Source: Oscillospiraceae bacterium (GTDB lineage Bacteria; Bacillota; Clostridia; Saccharofermentanales; Saccharofermentanaceae). Taken from it: a stretch of DNA of 64,000 nt. The stretch is from contig SVIZ01000006.1 in assembly GCA_015069205.1 (NCBI GenBank), positions 1 to 64,000 of the forward strand, read 5' to 3'. Made by a program: the position numbers and the translations under genes. Under the pieces are notes generated by a model. That model searched no databases. It saw only the letters and a list, made by a program, of their open reading frames with translations, and had not been told where the DNA came from. Shown piece by piece: positions 24,833-33,247 of the stretch. Numbering within the stretch: position 1 is the first letter of the stretch; each line of letters starts with the position of its first letter.

Positions 24833-24860
24833 ATTATAAATGCTTTTCAATATAAAGCAA
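24833..24860 (-). promoter_or_regulatory. Internal promoter for the permease/ATPase genes
   Basis: On the minus strand TTGCTT (24860-24855) and TATAAT (24838-24833) are 16 bases apart, between the binding-protein gene and dppB. It would let the membrane part be expressed separately. Confidence 0.6.
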
Positions 24861-24867
24861 AAAGAAT

Positions 24868-24899
24868 AAAGGCTGCCTCATACAATTGAGACAGCCTTT
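24868..24899 (-). terminator. Terminator between binding-protein and permease genes
   Basis: A 13-bp stem (24899-24887 with 24880-24868) and 6-base loop, followed on the minus strand by a T-rich stretch (ATTCTTTTTG). The one non-Watson-Crick pair is G-U on the minus strand but A-C on the plus strand, supporting minus orientation. Confidence 0.8.
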
Positions 24900-24921
24900 A
24901 AACATTAAACTCTTATACTTA

Positions 24922-26445
24922 TCAGTTGCCTGCAAGCTTTACCTGTGACATATCCTGAACATACATGGGATATACGTGGTAACCTTCAAGTCTTGTGGAT
25001 ACCGCAGTAATCGTTGTGGGATCCTGAAGGTAAACGGAGCATGCATCAGCTGTGAGAAGACCCAATACCTGGTGGTAAAGCTCAGTTCTCTCGTTATTGT
25101 CTGCCGTAAGAGGGATCTGTGCCATGAGCTTATCTACTTCGCTGTTGGAGTAGTTGATGAAGTTGCCGTCAGATGTTGACTGGTAACGCTCAAGAACGTC
25201 GTAAGGTGCATAAGAACTGGTGAGTGCAATGACTGTTGTCTCATACTGACGTCCCTTATAAACCTGCTCAAGCCATGTTCCCCAGTCTACCTGCTTGATC
25301 TCAAGGTTGATGCCGATCGCCTTAAGTTCGGAAGCGAGCTCAACTGCCGTATTAACGTGGATCAGGTAGTTTGAAGGAACAGTGCATGTGAGATCAAAGC
25401 CGTTCTCGTAGCCTGCTTCAGCCATGAGTGACTTAGCCTTCTCGAGATCCTGGTCAAAAGTCCCGTCAAGTGAAGAATCGTAATAGCTTCCCATTGCAGG
25501 GCTCATTGCTGTTGCAAGTTCAACGCTGGTGCCGTCCATTGTTACGGAGATAATGTCTTCTCTGTTTACAGCATAGTTGATAGCCTGACGCACCTTTAAA
25601 TTGTTGAGGGGCTCAACTGCATTGTTAAGTGCGAAGATCTGGACCATGTTTGAACCGTTGGACAAAACGTTGAATTTAGCTGAATCAAGCTGGCTTACAC
25701 GGTCGGGTGTGAGGTAAGGGAAGATGTCAATGCTTCCTGCTGCAAGCTCTGTAAGGCCTGCATCCATGTCAGCACAAACCTTGAAAGTAACCTTATCAAG
25801 GTAAGGAAGACCCTTCTGCCAATAGTTTTCGTTCTTCACAAGGATGACGCTCTGGCCGGGAGTATAAGACTCGAATTTGAAAGGGCCTGTTCCTACGGGA
25901 GCTGCCTGGCAGTTATCGTAACCTTCGGGAATGATTCCCGTTGTGAAGTAGCACATAAGCTCTGTGCTGGGAGACTCAAGAGTGACCTCAACGCGGCCGT
26001 CAGAAGCGATCGCAACGTCCTTGACGGGATCGAGTTCGCTTACGAGAGCTGTGCCGTCCTGGGTGTCGAGAAGTCCTGCTGCACGCTTGAGAGAATAGAC
26101 AACGTCTCCTGCATCAAGATCGGAGCCGTCGTGGAACTTAACACCATCTCTGATCGTGAATGTATATACAGATGCGTCTGAAGAAATCTCAACGTCTGTT
26201 GCAAGACAGGGATTGAGATTGCCTTCGTAATCGTACTTGAAAAGACCCTCATATACGTTGAAGAGGATCTCTTTATCGCCTGCGGCAACTACAGTGTGCG
26301 GATCGAAGATGCCGGGTTCCTGTGTAATTCCGACAACGGCATTGTTGTTTGCTGCGTCAGGCTTCTTGGTGCATCCTGCGAGTGCTGCGACTGTAAGGCA
26401 GAGCGCGGATGCGGTAACGACTGCTTTTGTGATAAAACGGTGCAT
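24922..26445 (-). CDS. Peptide-binding lipoprotein of an ABC transporter (SBP family 5)
   Basis: 507 residues with a lipoprotein signal (basic start, hydrophobic core, LAGC lipobox ending about residue 25), then the family 5 extracellular solute-binding fold: EPGIFDPHTVVAAGDKE near the N-terminus, GVKFHDGSDLDAGDVVYSLKRA near residue 100 (a typical signature) and NNLKVRQAINYAVNRED near residue 290. It captures peptides or similar ligands outside the cell and delivers them to the permeases encoded downstream. AAGGAGG precedes the ATG. Separation from the permease genes by a terminator and a second promoter is consistent with higher expression of the binding protein. Confidence 0.93.
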   Translation of the reverse strand: MHRFITKAVVTASALCLTVAALAGCTKKPDAANNNAVVGITQEPGIFDPHTVVAAGDKEILFNVYEGLFKYDYEGNLNPCLATDVEISSDASVYTFTIRDGVKFHDGSDLDAGDVVYSLKRAAGLLDTQDGTALVSELDPVKDVAIASDGRVEVTLESPSTELMCYFTTGIIPEGYDNCQAAPVGTGPFKFESYTPGQSVILVKNENYWQKGLPYLDKVTFKVCADMDAGLTELAAGSIDIFPYLTPDRVSQLDSAKFNVLSNGSNMVQIFALNNAVEPLNNLKVRQAINYAVNREDIISVTMDGTSVELATAMSPAMGSYYDSSLDGTFDQDLEKAKSLMAEAGYENGFDLTCTVPSNYLIHVNTAVELASELKAIGINLEIKQVDWGTWLEQVYKGRQYETTVIALTSSYAPYDVLERYQSTSDGNFINYSNSEVDKLMAQIPLTADNNERTELYHQVLGLLTADACSVYLQDPTTITAVSTRLEGYHVYPMYVQDMSQVKLAGN

Positions 26446-26612
26446 TTTACCCCTCCTTAGAGAAATTATGCTAATTATAATGATGCGTTCCGGTGTTTAG
26501 ATATGACAACGCATACAAAAAAAGCCCTTGCAAACTCTGCGTCTCGTTTAAAGTTAACTAAAAATTTATAAAATTCCCTTAAGAAAAGTAAATAATTTAA
26601 CACGCCCTGGTA

Positions 26613-26662
26613 TATAATAGGCGCATATAATCTTTGCGTGCGACTGGTTTCGCGCGCTTTTT
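26613..26662 (+). promoter_or_regulatory. Promoter -10 boxes and leader hairpin with T tract
   Basis: Two TATAAT boxes (26613-26618 and 26626-26631) precede a hairpin with arms GCGTGCGA (26636-26643) and TCGCGCGC (26650-26657, one G-T pair) and five T (26658-26662), directly followed by the ribosome binding site TAGGAG. The arrangement looks like a transcription attenuator, but the leader is very short. No clear -35 is visible. The rest of the interval from 26446 holds only AT-rich sequence. Confidence 0.45.
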
Positions 26663-26676
26663 AGGAGAACCAAGTT

Positions 26677-28383
26677 ATGAAGAGATGTCCGGTTTGCGGC
26701 GTAATGATGGGTGACAATGTTGCCCGCTGCTCAATGTGCAAATACGATTTCCAAAAAGCTTCACAGGGTAACAACGATGAGGCAGCAGCCGAAGCGAAGA
26801 GAATCCTTGAGCAGAAGCAGCAGGATAATATAGCCCGTGCAGAAGCAAAGCGTTCCGAAGAAGAGAAGAGAATCCTCGAAGCGTTAGAAAAGCTTAAGCG
26901 TGACTATGCTGCTATGGAAGAGCAGTTCGAGACCGAGAAGGCAAAGCTCGATAAGGAATTCACAACATATCAGAAGAAGAAGCTCGCTGAGCAGGAAGCA
27001 TTGGAGAAATCCGTAGATACTATCCGTGACGAAGTTATCGAAGCGCGTGATAAGAGAGATGCTCTCCGCAAAGAAGCCAACGAGATGATGGCTGAGGCCA
27101 AGAAGAAGTCTCAGAAGGAACACGATGACCTTATCGCTGCTGCCAAGATCGAGCAGGAGAAGATTTACGAAGAGACCCAGAAGCAGACCGAACAGCTCGC
27201 AGCCCAGGTTGAGAAGGAATACGGCGAAGCTCTTGCAAAGAGAGACGAATTGATCGCACAGGCAAAAGAAGTCCAGAGCATGATGGACAATGCCGACAAG
27301 ATCAAGGCTGAGAAGGAAAAAGAGATCAAGGCTGCAGAGGCTAAGATCGTTAAACTCGGCGAAGATTTCGAGAAGGAAAAGGCAAGACTTACTGAAGAGC
27401 ATAAGAAACTTTCAGAGAAGCAGGCAGCTGAAGCCCTCAAGATGAAGGCTGATGCAGAGCGTGACAGAGACATCGCCAATGCCGAGAAAGAGAAGCTCAT
27501 TGCGGAAGCTCAGGCTGAAAGAGACCAGATCATCATTCAGCTCGAGGAGCGCAATAAGCAGGCTCAGGCAGAACTTGATGACATGACTGAGAAGGCCAAG
27601 CTCGTTATGACTGAAGCTGAAGCAGCCATGGCTAAGCGTGATGAGATCAATGCTGAGATCGAGAACTTCCAGAAGGATGCAGATCAGAGACGCAAGGATC
27701 TTGACGAGACCCTTAAAGAAGCAAGAAAAGAACTTGAGGATTCTGAAAAGAAGAAGGCTCAGGCCGAGAAAGAATACGAGGATTACAGCAAGCAGTCAGT
27801 CGATATCCAGGATCAGATCAAGGGTCTCCAGGCTGAACTTAAGGAAGCTAAGGATATCATTGCAGACTCCAAGAACGCTACTGTTCTTGCAGAGGCTGCT
27901 GCACAGGAGATCGTACTTAATGCCGAGAAACAGTCGGTATTCCTTAAGCAGGCTGCATTAAGTGAGAGCGAGAAGGGCAAGATGCTCGATCAGATCACAG
28001 AATTAGAAGAAAAGATCAAGGAGAAAGAGATGGAGAAGGCAGAGCTTGAGAAGAAACTCGCGTCATTGGATAACGCAGTTGCAGAGCTGGAGAAGAAGGT
28101 CAGATCAGGCGGCGGTGCTGCAGGCGGACCTATGGAGTATTCAGTTGAAACAGTTGAGCATAACAAGTCTGCAGAAGTTAACGTTGATGCCCTCTCAAAA
28201 CTCCTCAAGAAGAAGTCTGCTGACGGCTGGACACTGATCTCCGTAGTAGATGATGACGGTGGAAAGCTTATGTCTTCAATGGGCGGCGGCTCTGAGGCTC
28301 AGTCACTCGGTTCATTAGGATCCGGTACATTCAACCAGAAGGAAGACAGACTGGTACTTATCTTCGGCAGACCGATGAAGTAA
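26677..28383 (+). CDS. Zinc-ribbon, long coiled-coil, DUF4177 protein
   Basis: 568 residues. The N-terminus is a four-cysteine zinc ribbon (CPVCG, CSMCK, residues 4-24). Residues about 35-470 are an almost unbroken charged heptad-like coiled coil rich in Glu, Lys, Ala and Gln. After a glycine linker (GGGAAGG) the C-terminal 80 residues resemble DUF4177: MEYSVETVEH, then LLKKKSADGWTLISVV, ending in RLVLIFGRP. There is no membrane segment or signal, so it is cytosolic, probably a long dimeric rod. The function is unknown; the layout suggests a scaffold or structural protein. AGGAG precedes the ATG and a terminator follows, so it is probably monocistronic. Confidence 0.75.
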   Translation: MKRCPVCGVMMGDNVARCSMCKYDFQKASQGNNDEAAAEAKRILEQKQQDNIARAEAKRSEEEKRILEALEKLKRDYAAMEEQFETEKAKLDKEFTTYQKKKLAEQEALEKSVDTIRDEVIEARDKRDALRKEANEMMAEAKKKSQKEHDDLIAAAKIEQEKIYEETQKQTEQLAAQVEKEYGEALAKRDELIAQAKEVQSMMDNADKIKAEKEKEIKAAEAKIVKLGEDFEKEKARLTEEHKKLSEKQAAEALKMKADAERDRDIANAEKEKLIAEAQAERDQIIIQLEERNKQAQAELDDMTEKAKLVMTEAEAAMAKRDEINAEIENFQKDADQRRKDLDETLKEARKELEDSEKKKAQAEKEYEDYSKQSVDIQDQIKGLQAELKEAKDIIADSKNATVLAEAAAQEIVLNAEKQSVFLKQAALSESEKGKMLDQITELEEKIKEKEMEKAELEKKLASLDNAVAELEKKVRSGGGAAGGPMEYSVETVEHNKSAEVNVDALSKLLKKKSADGWTLISVVDDDGGKLMSSMGGGSEAQSLGSLGSGTFNQKEDRLVLIFGRPMK

Positions 28384-28406
28384 TTCCTGATCAAATTTGT
28401 TTTTTG

Positions 28407-28439
28407 AAGGATGTCTCAAAACAATGAGGCATCCTTTTT
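28407..28439 (+). terminator. Intrinsic terminator after the coiled-coil gene
   Basis: AAGGATGTCTCA (28407-28418) pairs with TGAGGCATCCTT (28425-28436) with one G-T pair, followed by TTT. Confidence 0.85.
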
Positions 28440-28570
28440 GCTGTGTCCATTTGGGAAATTCTAAAGACTTTTTTAGAGCTGAATAGCGCGAAAACAGAGT
28501 CCGAATAATAATGCACAAAAAAAGTTTTAGGCAAAGTTGGTTTTTTGTGGAATTAGCATACCGAATCCTA

Positions 28571-28576
28571 TATAAT
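28571..28576 (+). promoter_or_regulatory. -10 box of the EF-G-like gene
   Basis: TATAAT about 45 bases before the start codon; the -35 is unclear. Confidence 0.4.
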
Positions 28577-28619
28577 AGGAAAGTATTTTAATCTTTTACT
28601 TCAAAGGAGGAAATGACTG

Positions 28620-30695
28620 ATGGAAAATTATTCCGCAGACAAGATTCGCAACATCGCGTTGTTTGGCCACGTAGGTTCCGGCAAGACGACATTAGCTGAG
28701 GCTATTCTTTACTACACCAAAGCAATCAATCGTCAGGGACGCATCAATGACGGTAACACTACGCTTGACTACGATCCTGAGGAGATCAAAAGACAGATGT
28801 CAGTAAGCCTTTCAGTTGCCTGCTGCGAATACAAGGGTAGTAAGATCAATATCATCGACACTCCAGGTGACTTCGACTTTTTGGGCGAAGAGATGAGCGG
28901 AATAAGGATCGCCGACTCCGGCGTTATTATGATCTCGGCTAAGGGCGGTACATCCGTCGGTTCCGAGAAGGCTATCAGACTTTTGAATGGTAAAAAGGTT
29001 CCTTTCCTTTTCTTTATGAATAGAATGGACGAGCCCAACGCTGACTTTGAAGCTGTTGCAGCCCGTATGATGGAGCGTTACGGACCTTCAGTTATCCCGC
29101 TTTCATTCCCTATCATGGAAGACGGCAAGATGACTGGTATCGTTGACGTTATGAACCGTAAGGCTTTCTCAATCGATAAGGCTACGGGTAAGTTTGTTGA
29201 ATATCCTCTTCCTGAACAGTACAACGAGAGAGTTGACGAGCTCCAGGAAAAGGTTAACGAAGTAGTAGCAGAGGCAGACGATGCTTTGATGGAGAAGTTC
29301 TTCGCCGGTGAGAAGTTCACTGAAGACGAGTTCCGTCACGGCGTACACGCAGGCTTCCGTGAAGGTAAGCTCCACCCGATCTATTGCGGTTCCGCTTACA
29401 TGAACTGGGGCGTTGACTTCCTCCTCAACTGCATTTCAAAGGACACACCTCCGGCAGGCAAGAAGCCTGCTCTTGAGGCTACACTCCCTGACGGCGGCAC
29501 ACAGATGGTAGGCTGCTCTATCGACGATCCGCTCGTAGCGTTCTGCTTCAAGACGATCTCTGACCCGTTCGTAGGTAAGATCAGCATCTTTAAGGTTAAC
29601 GCAGGTACACTCCGCGCTAACTCCACTGTTTATAACGCAACAAAGGGTAAGGATGAGAGAATCGGCGGTCTGTTCTTCCTTAAGGGTAAGGAGCAGATCA
29701 CTACAGACTGCATTACTGCAGGTGATATCGGCGCAGCTTCCAAGCTTGCTAATACAGACACCAACGATACGATCTGCGACCGCGCACGTATCCTTGAGAT
29801 GCCTAAGATCAAGTTCCCTCAGCCTTGTCTTTCCAAGTCCATCGTTCCTCTTAAGAAGGGCGACGAAGATAAGATCATTTCCGGTCTTACAAAGCTTGCT
29901 GATGAAGATCATTGTTTCACAGTCGAGACAAACCCTGAGACAAAGCAGATGGTACTTTCAGGTATCGGTGACATGCAGCTCAAGGTCCTCGTAAGCCAGC
30001 TCAAGAATAAGTACAACGTTGACTGCGAACTCGGTGAACCCAAGGTTCCTTACCGTGAAGCTATCCGCAAGAAGGTTAAGGTTCAGGGTAAGCACAAGAA
30101 GCAGTCCGGCGGTCACGGCCAATATGGTGACGTATGGATCGAATTCGAACCCAATCCCGAGCAGGAAGGCCTCGTATTCGAAGAGAAGGTATTCGGCGGT
30201 GCCGTACCTAAGAACTTCTTCCCCGCAGTCGAAAAGGGATTGCAGGAATCCATCAAGAAGGGCGTTCTCGCAGGCTATCCCGTAGTTAACCTCAAGGCTA
30301 CACTGGTTGACGGTTCTTACCATGACGTTGACTCTTCGGAAATGGCATTCAAGATCGCTGCCAACCTCGCATTTAAGGCAGGTATGGCTCAGGGCAACCC
30401 CGTACTTCTCGAACCCATCAGCTCGGTTGAAGTACACGTTCCTGAGGAGAAGCAGGGCGATATCATGGGCGACCTCAACAAGAGAAGAGGACGTATCATG
30501 GGTATCGACGCTGACGAGCTCGGATCTGTAGTAAATGCAGAAGTTCCTACTGCTGAAATGCTCGAGTATGCTACTGACCTTAAGTCAATGACACAGGGCA
30601 GAGGATGGTTCGCAATGTCTCACGCTCGTTATGAGGCAGCACCTCCGGAAGTAGCTGAAAAGGTTATCGCAGCAAGCAACGTTGAGGAAGAATAA
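28620..30695 (+). CDS. Elongation factor G-like GTPase (EF-G2 type)
   Basis: 691 residues with the full five-domain EF-G layout. The G domain has GHVGSGKT (residues 16-23) instead of the AHIDAGKT of canonical EF-G, DTPGD and NRMD in place of NKMD. The region before switch I reads KRQMSVSLS where classical EF-G has RGITI. These changes match the EF-G2/FusA2 paralogue group, whose role in translation is less well defined than the main FusA. Domain IV contains KKQSGGHGQYGDVWIEFEP. GGAGG lies before the ATG and codon use is strongly biased, implying high expression. It is unlikely to be the sole EF-G of the cell. Confidence 0.88.
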   Translation: MENYSADKIRNIALFGHVGSGKTTLAEAILYYTKAINRQGRINDGNTTLDYDPEEIKRQMSVSLSVACCEYKGSKINIIDTPGDFDFLGEEMSGIRIADSGVIMISAKGGTSVGSEKAIRLLNGKKVPFLFFMNRMDEPNADFEAVAARMMERYGPSVIPLSFPIMEDGKMTGIVDVMNRKAFSIDKATGKFVEYPLPEQYNERVDELQEKVNEVVAEADDALMEKFFAGEKFTEDEFRHGVHAGFREGKLHPIYCGSAYMNWGVDFLLNCISKDTPPAGKKPALEATLPDGGTQMVGCSIDDPLVAFCFKTISDPFVGKISIFKVNAGTLRANSTVYNATKGKDERIGGLFFLKGKEQITTDCITAGDIGAASKLANTDTNDTICDRARILEMPKIKFPQPCLSKSIVPLKKGDEDKIISGLTKLADEDHCFTVETNPETKQMVLSGIGDMQLKVLVSQLKNKYNVDCELGEPKVPYREAIRKKVKVQGKHKKQSGGHGQYGDVWIEFEPNPEQEGLVFEEKVFGGAVPKNFFPAVEKGLQESIKKGVLAGYPVVNLKATLVDGSYHDVDSSEMAFKIAANLAFKAGMAQGNPVLLEPISSVEVHVPEEKQGDIMGDLNKRRGRIMGIDADELGSVVNAEVPTAEMLEYATDLKSMTQGRGWFAMSHARYEAAPPEVAEKVIAASNVEEE

Positions 30696-30776
30696 TCAGT
30701 CATTTTTGAGGAAAGTGATAGATATTCATTTGCGTTAATTCATTTTTACGCTTTTGATACATAATGTCTGTTTTTG

Positions 30777-30806
30777 GGCGACAGTTAGTCTTTACTAACT
30801 GTCGCC
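30777..30806. other. Perfect 13-bp hairpin ahead of the hydrogenase operon
   Basis: GGCGACAGTTAGT (30777-30789), loop CTTT, ACTAACTGTCGCC (30794-30806). No T tract follows on either strand, so it is a poor intrinsic terminator; it could be an operator or a transcript-end hairpin. Confidence 0.7.
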
Positions 30807-30863
30807 TTGCAAAGTAAAATAGTTGGGTCTGGAAATATTCCCAAATGAGGCAGGAGGTTTTTT

Positions 30864-31352
30864 ATGGCTAAATTACAAGAAGCTGCTGTCGCTCAGATAA
30901 CGGAGATCTGTGATCGTCACAAGGACGACAAGACACCGTTGATGATGATCCTGAGTGACATTCAGAATGAGTACGGATACATTCCGCTCGAAGTTCAGGA
31001 ATTGGTATCACAGAAGACAGGTATTTCGGTTGCAGAGATCTATGGAGTTGTTACATTCTACTCATTCTTTTCTCTTACTCCGAAGGGAAAGTACGTTGTC
31101 GGTTGCTGTCTCGGAACTGCGTGCTACGTTAAGGGCGCACAGAACGTTATCGATAAGTTCTCTGAGATTTTGAACATCAAGCCCGGTCAGACAAGCGAAG
31201 ACGGTCTCTTCACATTGGACGCTCTCCGCTGCATCGGTGCATGCGGTATCGCACCCGCAGTAAGCATCAATGGTCAGGTTTACCCTAAGGTTAAGGTTGA
31301 CCAGGTTCCGGGAATCATTAATGCATTGAAAGAGGAGGCAGCAAAGGCATGA
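30864..31352 (+). CDS. hydC: Hydrogenase subunit HydC (NuoE-like, thioredoxin-fold [2Fe-2S])
   Basis: 162 residues of the NuoE/24-kDa family. The four [2Fe-2S] cysteines are in CCLGTACY and RCIGACG. It is the smallest subunit of the trimeric, electron-bifurcating [FeFe] hydrogenase that makes H2 from NADH and reduced ferredoxin in fermenting Clostridia. AGGAGG precedes the ATG, and the gene overlaps hydB by 4 bases (ATGA). Confidence 0.92.
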   Translation: MAKLQEAAVAQITEICDRHKDDKTPLMMILSDIQNEYGYIPLEVQELVSQKTGISVAEIYGVVTFYSFFSLTPKGKYVVGCCLGTACYVKGAQNVIDKFSEILNIKPGQTSEDGLFTLDALRCIGACGIAPAVSINGQVYPKVKVDQVPGIINALKEEAAKA

Positions 31353-33232
31353 TTAGCACAGTAACTGACCTTAACGAGAGATTTGAAGCTCTCTCAAAGA
31401 GCCTCGACGACAAGATCAAGGGTGGAGACGGCAAGCGCCACATCGTTCTTTGCGGTGGTACAGGATGCCTTTCAGCTCACTCCACAGAGATCATGGAGAG
31501 ATTTAACGCTCTTATTAAAGAAAAGGGAATCGAAGACAAGGCTACAGTTAACCAGGTTGGCTGCTTCGGTTTCTGCTCACAGGGACCTTTCGTAAAGATC
31601 TATCCTGAGGATACTCTTTACAAGATGGTTAAGATCGAAGATGTTGATGAGATCGTTGAAAAGGACCTCATCGGCGGTGAGATCGTAGACAGACTTCTCT
31701 ATGTTGACCCTAAGACAAACGAGAAGGTTACAAAGCAGGAGGATATTCTCTTCTATAAGAAGCAGAGACGTGTAGCTCTCAACGGCTGCGGCGTTATCAA
31801 TCCTGAAGATATTAATGAAGCTATCGGCAACGGCGCTTTCCAGGGAATTAAGCGTGCGCTCACAATGACACAGCAGGAAGTTATCGATGAAGTTTTGGCT
31901 TCCGGACTTCGTGGCCGTGGCGGCGGCGGATTCCCCACAGGAAGAAAGTGGCAGTTCGCATTAAATGTAGAAGCTGATCAGAAGTACGTTGTATGTAACG
32001 GCGACGAGGGCGACCCGGGTGCATTCATGGATCGTTCCATCCTCGAGGGAAATCCTCTCGCAGTTATCGAAGGTATGATGATCGCAGGTTATGCTTTCGG
32101 CGCTTCGGAAGGTTACTTCTATGTACGTGCCGAGTATCCTATCGCAGTTAAGAGACTTAGAATCGCTATCGAGCAGGCAAAGGCAGAAGGTCTCCTCGGA
32201 AAGAACATCCTTGGTTCAGACTTCAGCTTCGATTGCCAGATCAGACTCGGTGCCGGCGCATTCGTTTGCGGTGAGGAGACAGCTCTCCTTAACTCAATCG
32301 AAGGTAAGCGTGGTATGCCTCGTCCGAGGCCGCCGTTCCCGGCTATCAAGGGTCTCTGGGGCAAGCCGACATGCGTTAACAACGTAGAGACACTCGCTTG
32401 CGTTCCTTACATCCTCAGAGAAGGCGCTGCTAACTTCGCATCTGTTGGTACAGAGAAGTCCAAGGGTACTAAGGTATTCGCTTTGGGCGGTAAGGTTAAC
32501 AACGTTGGTCTCGTAGAAGTACCTATGGGTACAACACTCAGAGAGCTCATCTATGACATCGGCGGCGGAATCCCGGATGGCAAGCAGTTCAAGGCTATCC
32601 AGACAGGTGGTCCTTCCGGCGGATGCTTGACAGCTGAGTACCTCGACGAGCCTATCGATTTCGATAACCTCGTAGCTAAGGGATCCATGATGGGTTCAGG
32701 CGGTGCTATCGTAATGGACGAAGACAACTGTATGGTTGACGTTGCTAAGTTCTATCTTGAATTCATCTGCGACGAGTCCTGCGGTAAGTGCACACCTTGC
32801 CGTATCGGTACAAAGAGAATGCTCGAGATCCTCACAAGAATCACTGAGGGTAAGGGCACAATGAAGGATCTTGATGAGCTCGAAGAACTGAGCCAGACAA
32901 TCAAGGCTAACTCCCTCTGCGCTTTGGGCCAGACAGCATCCAACCCTGTTAACTCAACACTCGCTCACTTCCGTGATGAGTATATCGCTCACATCGTTGA
33001 CAAGAAGTGCCCTGCTCACGTTTGTAAGAATCTCATGCAGTACACGATCGACGCTGATAAGTGTATCGGCTGCGGTATGTGCGCTAAGGGTTGTCCTGCA
33101 AGCTGCATCACACGTACAGATTACGTTGCTGAAGGACACAAGCTCGCATCTATGGCTATTGACGCTAATAAGTGCGTCAAGTGCGGTGCGTGCATCAGCA
33201 CATGTAAGTTCAACGCAATTTCGAAGGTTTAA
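31349..33232 (+). CDS. hydB: Hydrogenase subunit HydB (NuoF-like, NADH/FMN)
   Basis: 627 residues. Order: an N-terminal thioredoxin-like [2Fe-2S] domain (CGGTGCLSAHS, CFGFCSQGP); the NuoF core with the FMN/NADH site (GLRGRGGGGFPTGRKW, CNGDEGDPGAFMDR); an SLBB segment; a [4Fe-4S] site CGKCTPCRIG; and a C-terminal pair of ferredoxin clusters (CIGCGMCAKGCP, CVKCGACISTC). It is the NADH-oxidising flavin subunit where electrons are thought to be split between partners. It is translationally coupled to hydC. Confidence 0.93.
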   Translation: MISTVTDLNERFEALSKSLDDKIKGGDGKRHIVLCGGTGCLSAHSTEIMERFNALIKEKGIEDKATVNQVGCFGFCSQGPFVKIYPEDTLYKMVKIEDVDEIVEKDLIGGEIVDRLLYVDPKTNEKVTKQEDILFYKKQRRVALNGCGVINPEDINEAIGNGAFQGIKRALTMTQQEVIDEVLASGLRGRGGGGFPTGRKWQFALNVEADQKYVVCNGDEGDPGAFMDRSILEGNPLAVIEGMMIAGYAFGASEGYFYVRAEYPIAVKRLRIAIEQAKAEGLLGKNILGSDFSFDCQIRLGAGAFVCGEETALLNSIEGKRGMPRPRPPFPAIKGLWGKPTCVNNVETLACVPYILREGAANFASVGTEKSKGTKVFALGGKVNNVGLVEVPMGTTLRELIYDIGGGIPDGKQFKAIQTGGPSGGCLTAEYLDEPIDFDNLVAKGSMMGSGGAIVMDEDNCMVDVAKFYLEFICDESCGKCTPCRIGTKRMLEILTRITEGKGTMKDLDELEELSQTIKANSLCALGQTASNPVNSTLAHFRDEYIAHIVDKKCPAHVCKNLMQYTIDADKCIGCGMCAKGCPASCITRTDYVAEGHKLASMAIDANKCVKCGACISTCKFNAISKV

Positions 33233-33247
33233 TCAGGAGGCAAAAGA

